A stretch of DNA of 64,000 nt from CAIXSC01 sp046349915 (GTDB lineage Bacteria; Planctomycetota; Planctomycetia; Pirellulales; Pirellulaceae), in the NCBI GenBank assembly GCA_046349915.1, contig JAXMBL010000003.1:248001-312000 (forward strand). The letters run 5' to 3'. Both the position numbers and the translations under genes were made by a program. The notes under the pieces are model-generated. The model was not told the origin of the DNA. It searched no databases and saw nothing but the letters and a program-made list of their open reading frames with translations. Below, piece after piece: positions 50,233-59,615 of the stretch; the stretch's first letter is position 1; each line of letters begins with the position of its first letter.

Positions 50233-50805
50233 ATGGTTCTCGACAAATTCCCCCCCCGCCGTGCTCGCTTGGAACGCGTTTTTCAACGCGTGACTCGGTG
50301 GATTTGTCATTTCGCCATCTTGCTGGCAGTGTGGCAGGGGCCCGTGCCATGGTGTCATGCTCACGGTGTGCATGTACGGACCACCTCAGGGGCGACGGCT
50401 GAGGAAACTCAGCTTCCCGAAACTCAGCCTTCCGAAGCGCCAGTCGACGGATTAGCCGTCCATCTGTGCCTCTTTCACCCAGGGTTAGGCGAGGGGCTAG
50501 GCGAGCATAACGACGAGGACTTAGGTTGGCACTTTCATTTTCGGATGCCGAGTGGCGGCAGCGAAAAAAACTCGGACGCATCGTCGACTCGCTCGGCACT
50601 CTTACGTTCGAAAACTGACCGCTCGGAGACCAGCGAAGCACGCTCCGAGACGCTCGCCCCCGTGTGGCTGCTGATCGGCTCGGTAAAACTACGGGACTTG
50701 ATTGCTCGGGCGACTCGGATGGAGCGTCAATCGAGTCAGCATGTCAGTCGAGATTTTGCGAGCCGACTCGGCTTGCTCCAGCGCCATTGCAGCTATCTCC
50801 TTTGA
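50233..50805 (+). CDS. Exported His-containing protein upstream of a metal RND pump
   Basis: A 190-residue protein with an N-terminal hydrophobic segment (WICHFAILLAVWQGPVPW, about residues 23-40) that may be a signal peptide ending near CHAHG. The mature part has scattered histidines (HGVHVR, VHLCLFHPG, GWHFHFRMPSG) and an acidic/Ser-rich middle. No domain is recognised. It precedes RND adaptor and pump genes of the heavy-metal type, and histidines suit periplasmic metal binding; this is inferred. ATG 50233 lies right at the expected transcription start of a strong promoter, so the mRNA may be leaderless. Confidence 0.75.
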   Translation: MVLDKFPPRRARLERVFQRVTRWICHFAILLAVWQGPVPWCHAHGVHVRTTSGATAEETQLPETQPSEAPVDGLAVHLCLFHPGLGEGLGEHNDEDLGWHFHFRMPSGGSEKNSDASSTRSALLRSKTDRSETSEARSETLAPVWLLIGSVKLRDLIARATRMERQSSQHVSRDFASRLGLLQRHCSYLL

Positions 50806-50988
50806 GCCTGTCTCGGGGCGCGTTGTCGGCAACGCATTCTTGAGCCCCGACTGTGACTAAACGCGTTGGCGGAGATTGAGCCGCGTCGCGTCCACTCGCG
50901 ATCGTTAAAACGCAATCGCGATCTCCTGTGTGCTGTTTGTGTGCGAACTGTCCGTCACTTCTTGGGTCACTGTTCCAAGGTACTCGCT

Positions 50989-52551
50989 ATGAATGCGTCT
51001 CCAGCTTCTTCACCGTCGTCTCGTTCTCCCTTTCGTCTGGCGATGCCGATCCTCTTGCTGTCGGCGATTTCCGCCGTCGTTTCCGGGGTGATCGCCGCGG
51101 GAGTGGTCTGGCGTTACGCTCCTCGTCCCACGGTTGTCGCCATCCCTTCGGACTCGACTGCGGTTGCGAGCGGCGATCGCATGGAGTCAAAGCAAGGGGA
51201 GGGCGGCGCGACCGGTGCGGTGACAACGGCGGGGGACATTCACTTTCCCGAAAACTCGTGGAAAGCGGCCTCGCTTCAAATTCAACCGGCCGCTCGCGGC
51301 TCTTTGGTGCGCAAAATCCGCTTGACTGGCAAGGTCGCGCTGAACTCCGACCATGTCGCTCACATCTTCCCGTTGGTGAGTGGGCGAGTGGATGAAGTAC
51401 GAGTCAGTTTTGGGGATCGAGTGAAAAAGGACGAGCTGCTGGTGGTCGTGCAGAGTCAGGAGGTGGGCGAATCGATGCTCGACCTCTATCAGTCGCGTCT
51501 GCAACGTGAATTCGTCGAGACGAAGGACAAGTGGATTCGCGACATTGATGCGAACACGCGCGAGTTGATTCAATCGATCGTCGAGCAGAAGCCGGTCGAC
51601 TCGATCGAGCAGTCGTTCACGAATCGTCCGATGGGCGAGTATCGCGATAAACTGCTCTCCGCTTACGTTAGTCTGCGCAAGACCACGCAAACACTCGACC
51701 GGCTCACGCCCCTCTCGCAGCAAGGAGTCACTGCCGCGAAGCAGTTGTTTGAGGCCGAGGCGGAGCACAACGCGGACAAAGTGCGATTACAGTCGTGGAT
51801 CGAGACGATTCAGCAGGAGTCTCGGCACGCCGTGCTGGTGTCCGCTCAAGCGGTGAAGGAAGCTCGCACCCGTGTCGCCGTGAACGAGACGAATCTGCAG
51901 ATTCTGGGCTTCAAGGCCGAAGAGTTGCAAGACATTGATCCGACGAAGCAGGGCGAGGCGATCTCGCATTATCCGATCAAGTCGCCCTTCGATGGCGTCA
52001 TCATCTCGAAGGATGTCGTGTTGTTGGAGCGAGTGAATCCTGACAGTCAGATCTTGAGTATCGCCGATCTGTCGACCGTGTGGATCACTACCGATATTTT
52101 CGAAGAGCATTTGCCGTTGCTTGAGAAACTGGCGGGCCGCACGATCACCGTCCGCAGCGATGTCTGGCCGGGACGAGAATTTCCCGCGACGGTTTTCTAC
52201 ACCGGCGACATCGTGGATGAATCGACTCGCACGATCGGGATGCGAGCATCGGCGGAGAATCGCGATGGGCTCTTGCGACCTGGCATGTTCGTGAACGTCG
52301 AACTGCCAGAGGCGGAGGCCGATGATGTTCTTCAAATTCCCGTAGACGCACTCCAGGAACACGAGGGGAAGACCTTTGTCTTCATCCATGTCGCAGGGGA
52401 TGCGTTTCAGAGACGCGACGTCAAGGTAGGACGCAAGAATGCGCAGTTCGCCGAAATTGTTGAAGGGCTTAACGAGGGCGATCGGATCGTAGTTCAGGGC
52501 GGCTTTTCCCTCAAATCGCGCATGCTGGCCGATCTGCTGAGCGGCGAGTAA
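50989..52551 (+). CDS. RND efflux periplasmic adaptor (CzcB-like)
   Basis: A 520-residue membrane-fusion protein. ATG 50989 follows AAGG. A membrane anchor (MPILLLSAISAVVSGVIAAG, about residues 19-38) is followed by the barrel-sandwich and alpha-hairpin domains: VRKIRLTGKVALNSDHVAHIFP and RVDEVRVSFGDRVKKDELL are usual in heavy-metal adaptors, and SPFDGVIISKDVVLLERV and LSTVWITTDIFEEHLPLL close the barrel domains. It links the RND pump to an outer-membrane channel, which is not encoded nearby. The hairpin region (about 150-300) is long. Confidence 0.92.
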   Translation: MNASPASSPSSRSPFRLAMPILLLSAISAVVSGVIAAGVVWRYAPRPTVVAIPSDSTAVASGDRMESKQGEGGATGAVTTAGDIHFPENSWKAASLQIQPAARGSLVRKIRLTGKVALNSDHVAHIFPLVSGRVDEVRVSFGDRVKKDELLVVVQSQEVGESMLDLYQSRLQREFVETKDKWIRDIDANTRELIQSIVEQKPVDSIEQSFTNRPMGEYRDKLLSAYVSLRKTTQTLDRLTPLSQQGVTAAKQLFEAEAEHNADKVRLQSWIETIQQESRHAVLVSAQAVKEARTRVAVNETNLQILGFKAEELQDIDPTKQGEAISHYPIKSPFDGVIISKDVVLLERVNPDSQILSIADLSTVWITTDIFEEHLPLLEKLAGRTITVRSDVWPGREFPATVFYTGDIVDESTRTIGMRASAENRDGLLRPGMFVNVELPEAEADDVLQIPVDALQEHEGKTFVFIHVAGDAFQRRDVKVGRKNAQFAEIVEGLNEGDRIVVQGGFSLKSRMLADLLSGE

Positions 52552-52640
52552 TTCACGGTTCGTCGATTGGCTCGCCAAGCAGTTCATCCAGAATCGCCTT
52601 CGCACGATCGAGGCGTCAGTCGTCTCGCAAGGAATACACC

Positions 52641-55600
52641 GTGGTAAACCGCATCATTGATTGGTCGCTCGAGAATCGCTTCATCGTCATGCTGCTGGCG
52701 ACGGTGATATTGGGAATGGGAACTTTGGCCGCGTCCACGCTGCCGCTGGACGCCGTGCCCGACCTGACCAACGTCCAGGTACAGGTGCTCACCACGTCGC
52801 CAGCGCTGGGACCTGTCGAGGTCGAACAATTCATCACGTTTCCCGTGGAGAACGCGTTGAGCGGCCTGCCGCGAGTGCAAGAGATTCGCTCGATCAGTCG
52901 CTTTGGACTGTCAGCGGTCACGGTCGCCTTCGAGGATGGGACCGACATTTACTGGGCACGCAATCTGGTGAACGAACGGTTACAGCAAGCGCGTGAGAAC
53001 ATTCCGCCCGGCATGGGAGACCCACAGATGGGACCCATCGCGACGGGGATGAGCGAGATCTATCAGTTCGAGGTCAAGGCGGATCCGGGCCACAACTACA
53101 GCTTGATGGACTTGCGCACGATCCTCGACTGGCAGATCGCCTTTCAACTCCGCAGTGTTCCTGGCGTGATCGAAGTGAACACGTTTGGCGGCGAGTTGAA
53201 GACGTATGAAGTGCAAGTGGACCCCAATAAACTCTTGAACTACGACATCTCGCTCACTCGCGTCTTTGAAGCGCTGGAGCAGAATAACGGGAACGCGGGC
53301 GGCGGTTACATCGCCCATGGCGACGAATTGCGCTTGATTCGCGGCGAGGGGCTCGTCACTTCGCTCGACGCAATCAAGGGAATCGTCCTCGATAGTCGCA
53401 AGGATGGCACGCCGATCCGAGTGTCCGATGTCGCGGAAGTTTGCTTCGCGCCCATGCTGCGTCAAGGCGCAGTCACTCGTGACGGCGATCGCGAAGCGGT
53501 CACCGGTATGGTCATGATGATCATGGGCGGTAATTCGCGCCAGGTGGTCAACGACGTCAAGGCGAAGATCGCGACCATCGAGGCCACTCTACCGCCTGGC
53601 GTTCACATCGATACGTTCTACGACCGCACCGAACTCGTGTCCAAAACGATTCACACGATCGCCGAGAATATTGGAGTGGGCGTGATCCTCGTGGTCATTA
53701 TGCTGTTCCTCTTGCTGGGGGACGTGCGAGCGGGACTGATCGTAGCCGCGGCGATTCCGCTATCGGCGATGAGCGCTCTGATCGCCATGAAGATTGGCGG
53801 CGTTTCGGCGAATCTGATGAGTCTCGGGGCGGTCGACTTCGGCGTAATCGTCGACGGCGCCGTCGTGATGATCGAAAACGCCGCTCGCCAGGCGGCTCGC
53901 TATCAGCACGAGACCGGCGAGAAGCAAGTGCCGCTGCGAGTCTTTAAGGAATCGGCGTGGGAAGTCGGCAAGCCGATTTTGTTCGCGGGCATCATCGTGA
54001 TCATCGTCTTCCTGCCGATTCTGAGTCTGCAGGGAGTGGAAGGAAAGATGTTCCGCCCGATGGCCTTTACCTTCATGTCCGCGCTGACCGCGGCTCTGAT
54101 CCTCGCGGTGACGGTCATGCCTGTCATGGCCTCGCTCTTCCTGGCTCGCAACATGCGCGAGAAAGAAACGTGGCTCGTCCGCCGCATCAAGCATGCCTAC
54201 GAACCACTCCTGCGTTTCTCGATGGACCACCCCAAGCCCATGTTCGCTGGGGCGATCGTCGTGTTTGTGCTAGGAGTGATCGCGGCGGCCACGTTCGGTA
54301 TCGAGTTCGTGCCGAAGTTGGATGAAGGGGACATTGCGATCCAGGCGAGTCGCTTGCCGAGCGTTTCGCTCGAAGCGTCGATCGCGAAGACTAAGGCCAT
54401 GGAACGCACCCTCTTGAAGTTTCCTCAGGTGCTGAGCGTCGTGTCGAAAACGGGGCGGCCAGAGATCGCCAACGATCCGATGGGCGTTCATCAAACCGAT
54501 ATCTTTGTGAAACTCAAGCCGCCCGAGGAATGGCCCGAGAAAATCTCGAAGGAAGACCTAGTCGTCGCCATGCAGGCCGCACTCGAGCGTGAAGTGCCTG
54601 ATAACTCGTATGGGTTCACTCAACCGATTGAATTGCGAGTGCAGGAGCTGGTCGCTGGTGTGCGTTCGGATGTTGGGCTCAGTCTTTACGGCGACGATCT
54701 CGACGAACTCAAACGCCAAGGCGATCGTATTGTCGCGGTGCTGAACAAAGTTCCCGGCGCCATGGGCGTGCAAGCTCAACAGATCGCTGGCTTGCCTTAC
54801 CTGCGAGTGAAAGTGAATCGCGAGCAGATTGCCCGCTATGGGATCAATTCGCGCGATGTGCTCGACGCCGTCAGCGTCATTGGCGGTCGGCCGGTGGGCG
54901 AGGTATTCGAGGGCCAACGCCGCTTCCCGCTGCAAGTTCGATTGGCGCCCGATTGGCGCACGGATGAAGACCGAATCAAGCAGATCAAGATCGATGATCC
55001 ACAGGGACGGCAGATTCCGATTACTCAATTGGCTGATGTGTTCTTTGAAGAGGGGCCTTCGGAGATCAGCCGCGATGCGATTCGGCGACGACTGCTGATC
55101 CAATGCAATGTGCGCGGGCGAGATCTCGCCAGTTTCGTCACGGAAGCGCAAGAGCGAGTGCATCAAGAGGTCGAGTTGCCGCCAGGGTATGTACTCGAGT
55201 TCGGCGGGCAGTTCGAGAATCTGCGAGAAGCGAGTAAGCGGCTGGCGATCGCGGTCCCCGTCGCGTTGTTTCTGATCTTCGCCTTGCTTTACATCACGTT
55301 CAACTCCGTCAAGTTGACCTTGCTGATCTACCTGAACGTCCCGATTGCCGCGACCGGCGGCATCTTTGCTCTTTGGTCGCGTGGCATGCCCTTCTCGATC
55401 TCGGCGGGCGTGGGTTTCATCGCTCTGTTCGGAATTGCCGTGATGAATGGCGTGGTGCTCATCGAGCATATCAAGCATCTGCGTGAGACCGGACGCGACC
55501 AATGGAATTCGGTGCTGCGCGGCTCCATCGATCGACTTCGCCCCGTGTTGATGACAGCATCCTGCGGGGCGCTCGGCTTCATCCCCATGGCCGTGTCGGG

Positions 55601-55775
55601 CAGCGCGGGCGCCGAAGTGCAACGACCGTTGGCGACAGTGGTCATCGGCGGCTTATTCACCTGCACGATCCTCACGCTTGTGGTGCTGCCCGCGATCTAC
55701 CGCTGGTTCGAACCTGCTGAGTCGGCCACGGAAGCTGCCGTGACCGGAGAGGATGTGGCCACGGAAGGGCACTGA
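52641..55775 (+). CDS. Heavy-metal RND efflux pump (CzcA/CusA family)
   Basis: A 1044-residue inner-membrane pump. GTG 52641 has AAGGAA upstream. The N-terminus MVNRIIDWSLENRFIVMLL is the usual helix 1. The heavy-metal RND motif DFGVIVDGAVVMIEN in helix 4 (about residues 400-414) keeps the two Asp and one Glu needed for proton and metal transport (compare Asp402, Asp408 and Glu415 of CzcA). Two large periplasmic loops separate helices 1-2 and 7-8. The motif fits divalent cations (Zn, Co, Ni, Cd) as in CzcA, and does not exclude Cu/Ag. Its adaptor gene is 89 bases upstream; no outer-membrane factor is present. Confidence 0.94.
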   Translation: MVNRIIDWSLENRFIVMLLATVILGMGTLAASTLPLDAVPDLTNVQVQVLTTSPALGPVEVEQFITFPVENALSGLPRVQEIRSISRFGLSAVTVAFEDGTDIYWARNLVNERLQQARENIPPGMGDPQMGPIATGMSEIYQFEVKADPGHNYSLMDLRTILDWQIAFQLRSVPGVIEVNTFGGELKTYEVQVDPNKLLNYDISLTRVFEALEQNNGNAGGGYIAHGDELRLIRGEGLVTSLDAIKGIVLDSRKDGTPIRVSDVAEVCFAPMLRQGAVTRDGDREAVTGMVMMIMGGNSRQVVNDVKAKIATIEATLPPGVHIDTFYDRTELVSKTIHTIAENIGVGVILVVIMLFLLLGDVRAGLIVAAAIPLSAMSALIAMKIGGVSANLMSLGAVDFGVIVDGAVVMIENAARQAARYQHETGEKQVPLRVFKESAWEVGKPILFAGIIVIIVFLPILSLQGVEGKMFRPMAFTFMSALTAALILAVTVMPVMASLFLARNMREKETWLVRRIKHAYEPLLRFSMDHPKPMFAGAIVVFVLGVIAAATFGIEFVPKLDEGDIAIQASRLPSVSLEASIAKTKAMERTLLKFPQVLSVVSKTGRPEIANDPMGVHQTDIFVKLKPPEEWPEKISKEDLVVAMQAALEREVPDNSYGFTQPIELRVQELVAGVRSDVGLSLYGDDLDELKRQGDRIVAVLNKVPGAMGVQAQQIAGLPYLRVKVNREQIARYGINSRDVLDAVSVIGGRPVGEVFEGQRRFPLQVRLAPDWRTDEDRIKQIKIDDPQGRQIPITQLADVFFEEGPSEISRDAIRRRLLIQCNVRGRDLASFVTEAQERVHQEVELPPGYVLEFGGQFENLREASKRLAIAVPVALFLIFALLYITFNSVKLTLLIYLNVPIAATGGIFALWSRGMPFSISAGVGFIALFGIAVMNGVVLIEHIKHLRETGRDQWNSVLRGSIDRLRPVLMTASCGALGFIPMAVSGSAGAEVQRPLATVVIGGLFTCTILTLVVLPAIYRWFEPAESATEAAVTGEDVATEGH

Positions 55776-55795
55776 AGGGCACGGAATTATTGAGA

Positions 55796-55817
55796 ACGAC
55801 GGACTTCTAGTCCGTCG
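55796..55817 (+). repeat. Family-1 palindromic repeat, copy 8
   Basis: Stem ACGACGGACT/AGTCCGTCGGT, with loop TCT, 20 bases after the RND pump gene. Confidence 0.85.
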
Positions 55818-55896
55818 GTTCTGGCACGGCAGGGTAGTCGGACGAGAAGTACTACTCTCTGATTTCGCTGTGATGAAGCACTCGGGTCGCGAGTGA

Positions 55897-55924
55897 TTGC
55901 TTGTGGGGAGTGTTGTGCGATAAT
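55897..55924 (+). promoter_or_regulatory. Possible promoter of the triplicated-domain gene
   Basis: TTGCTT (55897-55902), 16 bases, GATAAT (55919-55924). The -10 matches five of six, the -35 only three. The start of transcription would be near 55931, about 78 bases before the ATG at 56009. Confidence 0.35.
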
Positions 55925-56008
55925 CCGCATCCATGCACTCGCATTGGGATCGTCAGTAGCTATTTCCCTAGCGAGTTTCCTGCTCGGATTTATCCCTGGT
56001 TACGTCTC

Positions 56009-59000
56009 ATGAGATTATCGCACGTTGAGGTTGTTTGCGGACGTTCAACCTGTATTGGAGGTAACTTTTGGCTGATCATCGGCTGGGTGATCGGAGCGGC
56101 TTTGCTGGCCTACTTCGCTGGGCCGTTCGCTTTCGCTCAACCGAATGCGGACGAGACTGCGAAATCAGCGGTCGAGTCAGAGGCGACTCCCAAACCGGAG
56201 ACGCCGCCGAAGAAGGGGAAGGCTAAATCTGCGAAGGCGAAGAAAGGGAAGGCGAAACCGGGGGCAAAGACGGCCGCGAAAGGAGCGGGCGCTAAAGGCA
56301 AGGCAGGCATGCCAGGAGATGGTGCGCCGAAGCCGACAGACCCTCCTCAGCCAGCTAATCCGGATTATCTGATCGATGTGCCTGATTTCGACGAGGCGCC
56401 ATGGAGTCGGTTTGATGGTCAAACGCCTCTACCATCTTTCCTCACGTCGCCCACTCCAGTCATCTCCCAGGGAACCGGGCTCACGGATGGAGCCGTGGTT
56501 CGAACTGTGGCGAGTGATCTGCGCGATCGTGATTTTGTGGTCGACGTCGAGTTTCAATTCTCGAAGGACGAGCAGACGATTCTGGAAGTCGGAATCGGCA
56601 GTGAGCCAGAGGCGATCAAGTCACGCGTGCATGGGCCCGGGTATGGAGGGTACGCGACCTTTTCGATTCCCGGTAAGGGCGAGGTGGAACTGGGGAGATT
56701 CGTCACCGCCGGGCCGCATGTCCTGCGTCTCGCCAAATCGAACGACTCGTTCACCATGGCTGTCGGAACCGTGACCGACGGCGAATTTCAGGTGGTTGGT
56801 TTTCGCACGATTGATGACTTCCAAGCATCGACCCCCTATCTCGGCCGACCACGTGCTTCGGTGTTTGCTCGAGCCTCCGGCGGCTTGGTTACGGCGATGC
56901 GAGCGGTGTTGGATGGCGAGTCCGCGGCGAACGAAGAAAAGTCGCCTTCAAAGACGACCGAAGTGCCCAGTTATTCACAAGCGGCCATGAGTCGTTTGGG
57001 AGGCAATCCGCCGCTGCCGCTTTTCCTCCGCGAATCCGACTCGCTGGTCCTGGATGCGACAGGCATGCGAGCGGGAGTTGCTCGTTCCGTGCTGGCCGAT
57101 CTGGTCAACAAGGACTTTGTGCTCGATCTCCGCTTCCGCTTTGCCGCGGGCGAGCAGTCGGTCTTTCACGTCGGCATCGGCGGCGCTCGCCCCGGAGGAC
57201 TTGGTTGGGAAGAGGCCGTTTATTCACGAGTCCATGGCCCGGGCTATGGTGGATACGCCACGATTTCGAGTCAGAACCACGACGAGAAACAACTGGGCAA
57301 ATTCGTCACCGAGGGTCCGCATGTGTTTCGTTTGGAGAAACGAGGCGACGTGCTGGTGATGGCGATTGGCGACGTCGCCGACAAACAATTCCGTCCCTAT
57401 TTTTCGAAGTCCATTCTGAATCTGAAAGGGACGGCGCCTTACTTGACTCGCGAGAATAGTTCGGTCTTCTTTCAATCGGGTGGAGCCATCATCGATGGCG
57501 TGCGTTTGCTGGTCGACGGCAAACCAGACTCGACGAAATTCGCACGAGCGAAGCCCCTGCGCCCCTCGCCGGCCGACACGGCTGCCTCAAAACCGTCGAT
57601 GCAGCCTCCCATGCCAGGTCGGCCGTCTGTCCCTGTTCGACCGACGCCCACGACACCGCCTCGGACGGCAGGCAATTCGCCCACAAACGAGTCGTCGCCG
57701 CAAACGAAATCGTCTCTTGTCGCGGTTGCCGGGGCCGCGGGCCGTGAGAACTTGATTCCTTTAGTGAAGGGGCAAATGCCGCTGTTCTTGCAGCCCAATC
57801 GAGAACTCGTGTTTTCGCCCGAGCGAGGCGTGGCATTCGGTAAACAGTGTTTGAGAACGTTACGAACCGACTTGCTTGAGAGAGATTTCACCTGGGACGT
57901 GATCTTTCGATTCAAGGAGAACGAGCAAGCGATTCTCGTTGTTGGTCTTGGCCCCGGTCACGTCGATCACAATGGCATGGTGCTGCATGAGTGCGTCTGC
58001 TCGCGAGTGCATGGGCCCGGTTACGGTGGCTACGGGACTGTGACCATCTCGGGTCAACAAGAGCGACCACTCGGCGAATTCAAGACGGCGGGTCCTCACT
58101 TGTTTCGTATTCAGAAACGGGGCGATGTGCTCACGATGGCTATCGACGCTGACATTCGCGACAAGTTCGTTGCGGACTTGGAGCAGACGATTCCTAGTCT
58201 CAACGCCGTGGCGCCCTACTTGAACGACTCCAAGTCCTGGCTCTTCATGGGCGGCGGCGGCGTGGTCGAGGCCACTCGCTTGGCCGTGGCTGGTGAACCG
58301 ATCGAATCTCGCGATTTGGAGTGGAAGATTCCTCGGCGAGTGGTTGCGGGGCGAAAGCTTGAAATGAAACTCGCCCCAATGACTGCCCATGAGTTTGCCT
58401 TGGGACAAGGGCCTGAAGGGCTGCGGATTTCGACGACGGGGCAAGTGGCATGGACGCCCACCGCGGCTCAACTGGGGATACATCCGTTGAATGTGGGTTT
58501 GAAAAGTAGCAATCAATCGATTGTCGTTCCTGGCAAGATTGAGGTCGTGTCCGCCGAAGATGCTCGTAAAGTGGGCGACCAACTGGACAAGATCGATTCG
58601 CTTTACTCGATCCCCTTGCTCACGGAAAAGTCGCAAGTCGTGCCGGGATTGGACGGTCAGTCGTTGTTGTTGCTCGACGGCAAACGCCTGCTGCGATTGG
58701 TCGGAGACGGCGTCACGGTCGCCGACCGGTACGAGTTGCCGGTCGAGTGCGAGCGGATTGGCGAGCGAGCAGACTACTTTGTCGCGCTGTCGGACGCTCG
58801 CAAAGCGCTGCTGCTGGTCGACAAGAAGACCATGCAGGTGAAGCGAACGATCGCCATGGACTACTTTCGGCGGCACGATCTCGCTCTACACCCAAAAAAG
58901 CCCTGGACCTACGTCAGCGTCAGCGCTTCCAAGGGCGAGAATCTTGTCGATGTGTTCATGATTGTCGACGAGCAGACGGGCGAGGTGCAGGAGCCCGAGG

Positions 59001-59581
59001 GATTGGCGGGGACTTGGTTATTGGCCAATCGGGAAGGAACGATGTTGTTTGTGGGCGAGAAGCAGTTCTTGTTCAATTCGTCTTTCGACTCGTTGGTGAC
59101 GTACGACCTGCGGCAGGTGATGCGTCCTTATTTGAGGAACATCAAGCAAGAGCCGGGCGGAAATGGGCGAGGAATTGTGGCTTCGACCGATGGCAAGCGA
59201 CTGACTTATTTGTCGTTCACCGGTTACCCGATGCACTCGAAGAACATCGCGGCTTGGGATACGAGTGATTTGGAAAAGCGACCGGTGATTTATCCGTGCA
59301 AGGAGAATGGGGCGAGTTGTTTTTGGATTGCGTTTCACCCGACCAAGCTGATCGCCGCCACGCCGTTGGAGCAAGGAGGCGCTATGTGTTTTGATCGGGA
59401 AACGGGTGTGCCGTTACGTGACATGGTCGATTGGTCGTACCCCCCGCTGGTCGACGTCACGACCGATCGACTTTTTTTCTCGCCCGATGGCCAGCACTTG
59501 CTGTTGGAATGCCAAGGTGAACAGGGGCGATTTCTACGGCGAGTGGCTTTGCGAAAGTCGCCTTTGACTCCGCCAAAGTAG
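56009..59581 (+). CDS. Large exported protein with a triplicated domain of unknown function
   Basis: About 1190 residues. Near the N-terminus is one hydrophobic segment (LIIGWVIGAALLAYFAGPFAFA, about residues 22-43) serving as a signal peptide or anchor, then a Lys/Ala/Pro linker (about 50-115). A domain of about 180 residues occurs three times (about 120-305, 315-510, 575-765). Each copy carries RVHGPGYGGY (at about 206, 407, 666) and then a GxF(V/K)T(A/E)GPHxxRxxK block. Next is an Ig-like piece (near 770-850), and the C-terminal third has blade-like beta repeats, perhaps a propeller. No start is ideal; a strong GGAGG at 56057-56061 lies ten bases before an in-frame CTG (56072). Function unknown. 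Confidence 0.82.
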   Translation: MRLSHVEVVCGRSTCIGGNFWLIIGWVIGAALLAYFAGPFAFAQPNADETAKSAVESEATPKPETPPKKGKAKSAKAKKGKAKPGAKTAAKGAGAKGKAGMPGDGAPKPTDPPQPANPDYLIDVPDFDEAPWSRFDGQTPLPSFLTSPTPVISQGTGLTDGAVVRTVASDLRDRDFVVDVEFQFSKDEQTILEVGIGSEPEAIKSRVHGPGYGGYATFSIPGKGEVELGRFVTAGPHVLRLAKSNDSFTMAVGTVTDGEFQVVGFRTIDDFQASTPYLGRPRASVFARASGGLVTAMRAVLDGESAANEEKSPSKTTEVPSYSQAAMSRLGGNPPLPLFLRESDSLVLDATGMRAGVARSVLADLVNKDFVLDLRFRFAAGEQSVFHVGIGGARPGGLGWEEAVYSRVHGPGYGGYATISSQNHDEKQLGKFVTEGPHVFRLEKRGDVLVMAIGDVADKQFRPYFSKSILNLKGTAPYLTRENSSVFFQSGGAIIDGVRLLVDGKPDSTKFARAKPLRPSPADTAASKPSMQPPMPGRPSVPVRPTPTTPPRTAGNSPTNESSPQTKSSLVAVAGAAGRENLIPLVKGQMPLFLQPNRELVFSPERGVAFGKQCLRTLRTDLLERDFTWDVIFRFKENEQAILVVGLGPGHVDHNGMVLHECVCSRVHGPGYGGYGTVTISGQQERPLGEFKTAGPHLFRIQKRGDVLTMAIDADIRDKFVADLEQTIPSLNAVAPYLNDSKSWLFMGGGGVVEATRLAVAGEPIESRDLEWKIPRRVVAGRKLEMKLAPMTAHEFALGQGPEGLRISTTGQVAWTPTAAQLGIHPLNVGLKSSNQSIVVPGKIEVVSAEDARKVGDQLDKIDSLYSIPLLTEKSQVVPGLDGQSLLLLDGKRLLRLVGDGVTVADRYELPVECERIGERADYFVALSDARKALLLVDKKTMQVKRTIAMDYFRRHDLALHPKKPWTYVSVSASKGENLVDVFMIVDEQTGEVQEPEGLAGTWLLANREGTMLFVGEKQFLFNSSFDSLVTYDLRQVMRPYLRNIKQEPGGNGRGIVASTDGKRLTYLSFTGYPMHSKNIAAWDTSDLEKRPVIYPCKENGASCFWIAFHPTKLIAATPLEQGGAMCFDRETGVPLRDMVDWSYPPLVDVTTDRLFFSPDGQHLLLECQGEQGRFLRRVALRKSPLTPPK

Positions 59582-59615
59582 CGTTGGCCGCAAGTTCTCG
59601 AATGCGGCGGGAATC

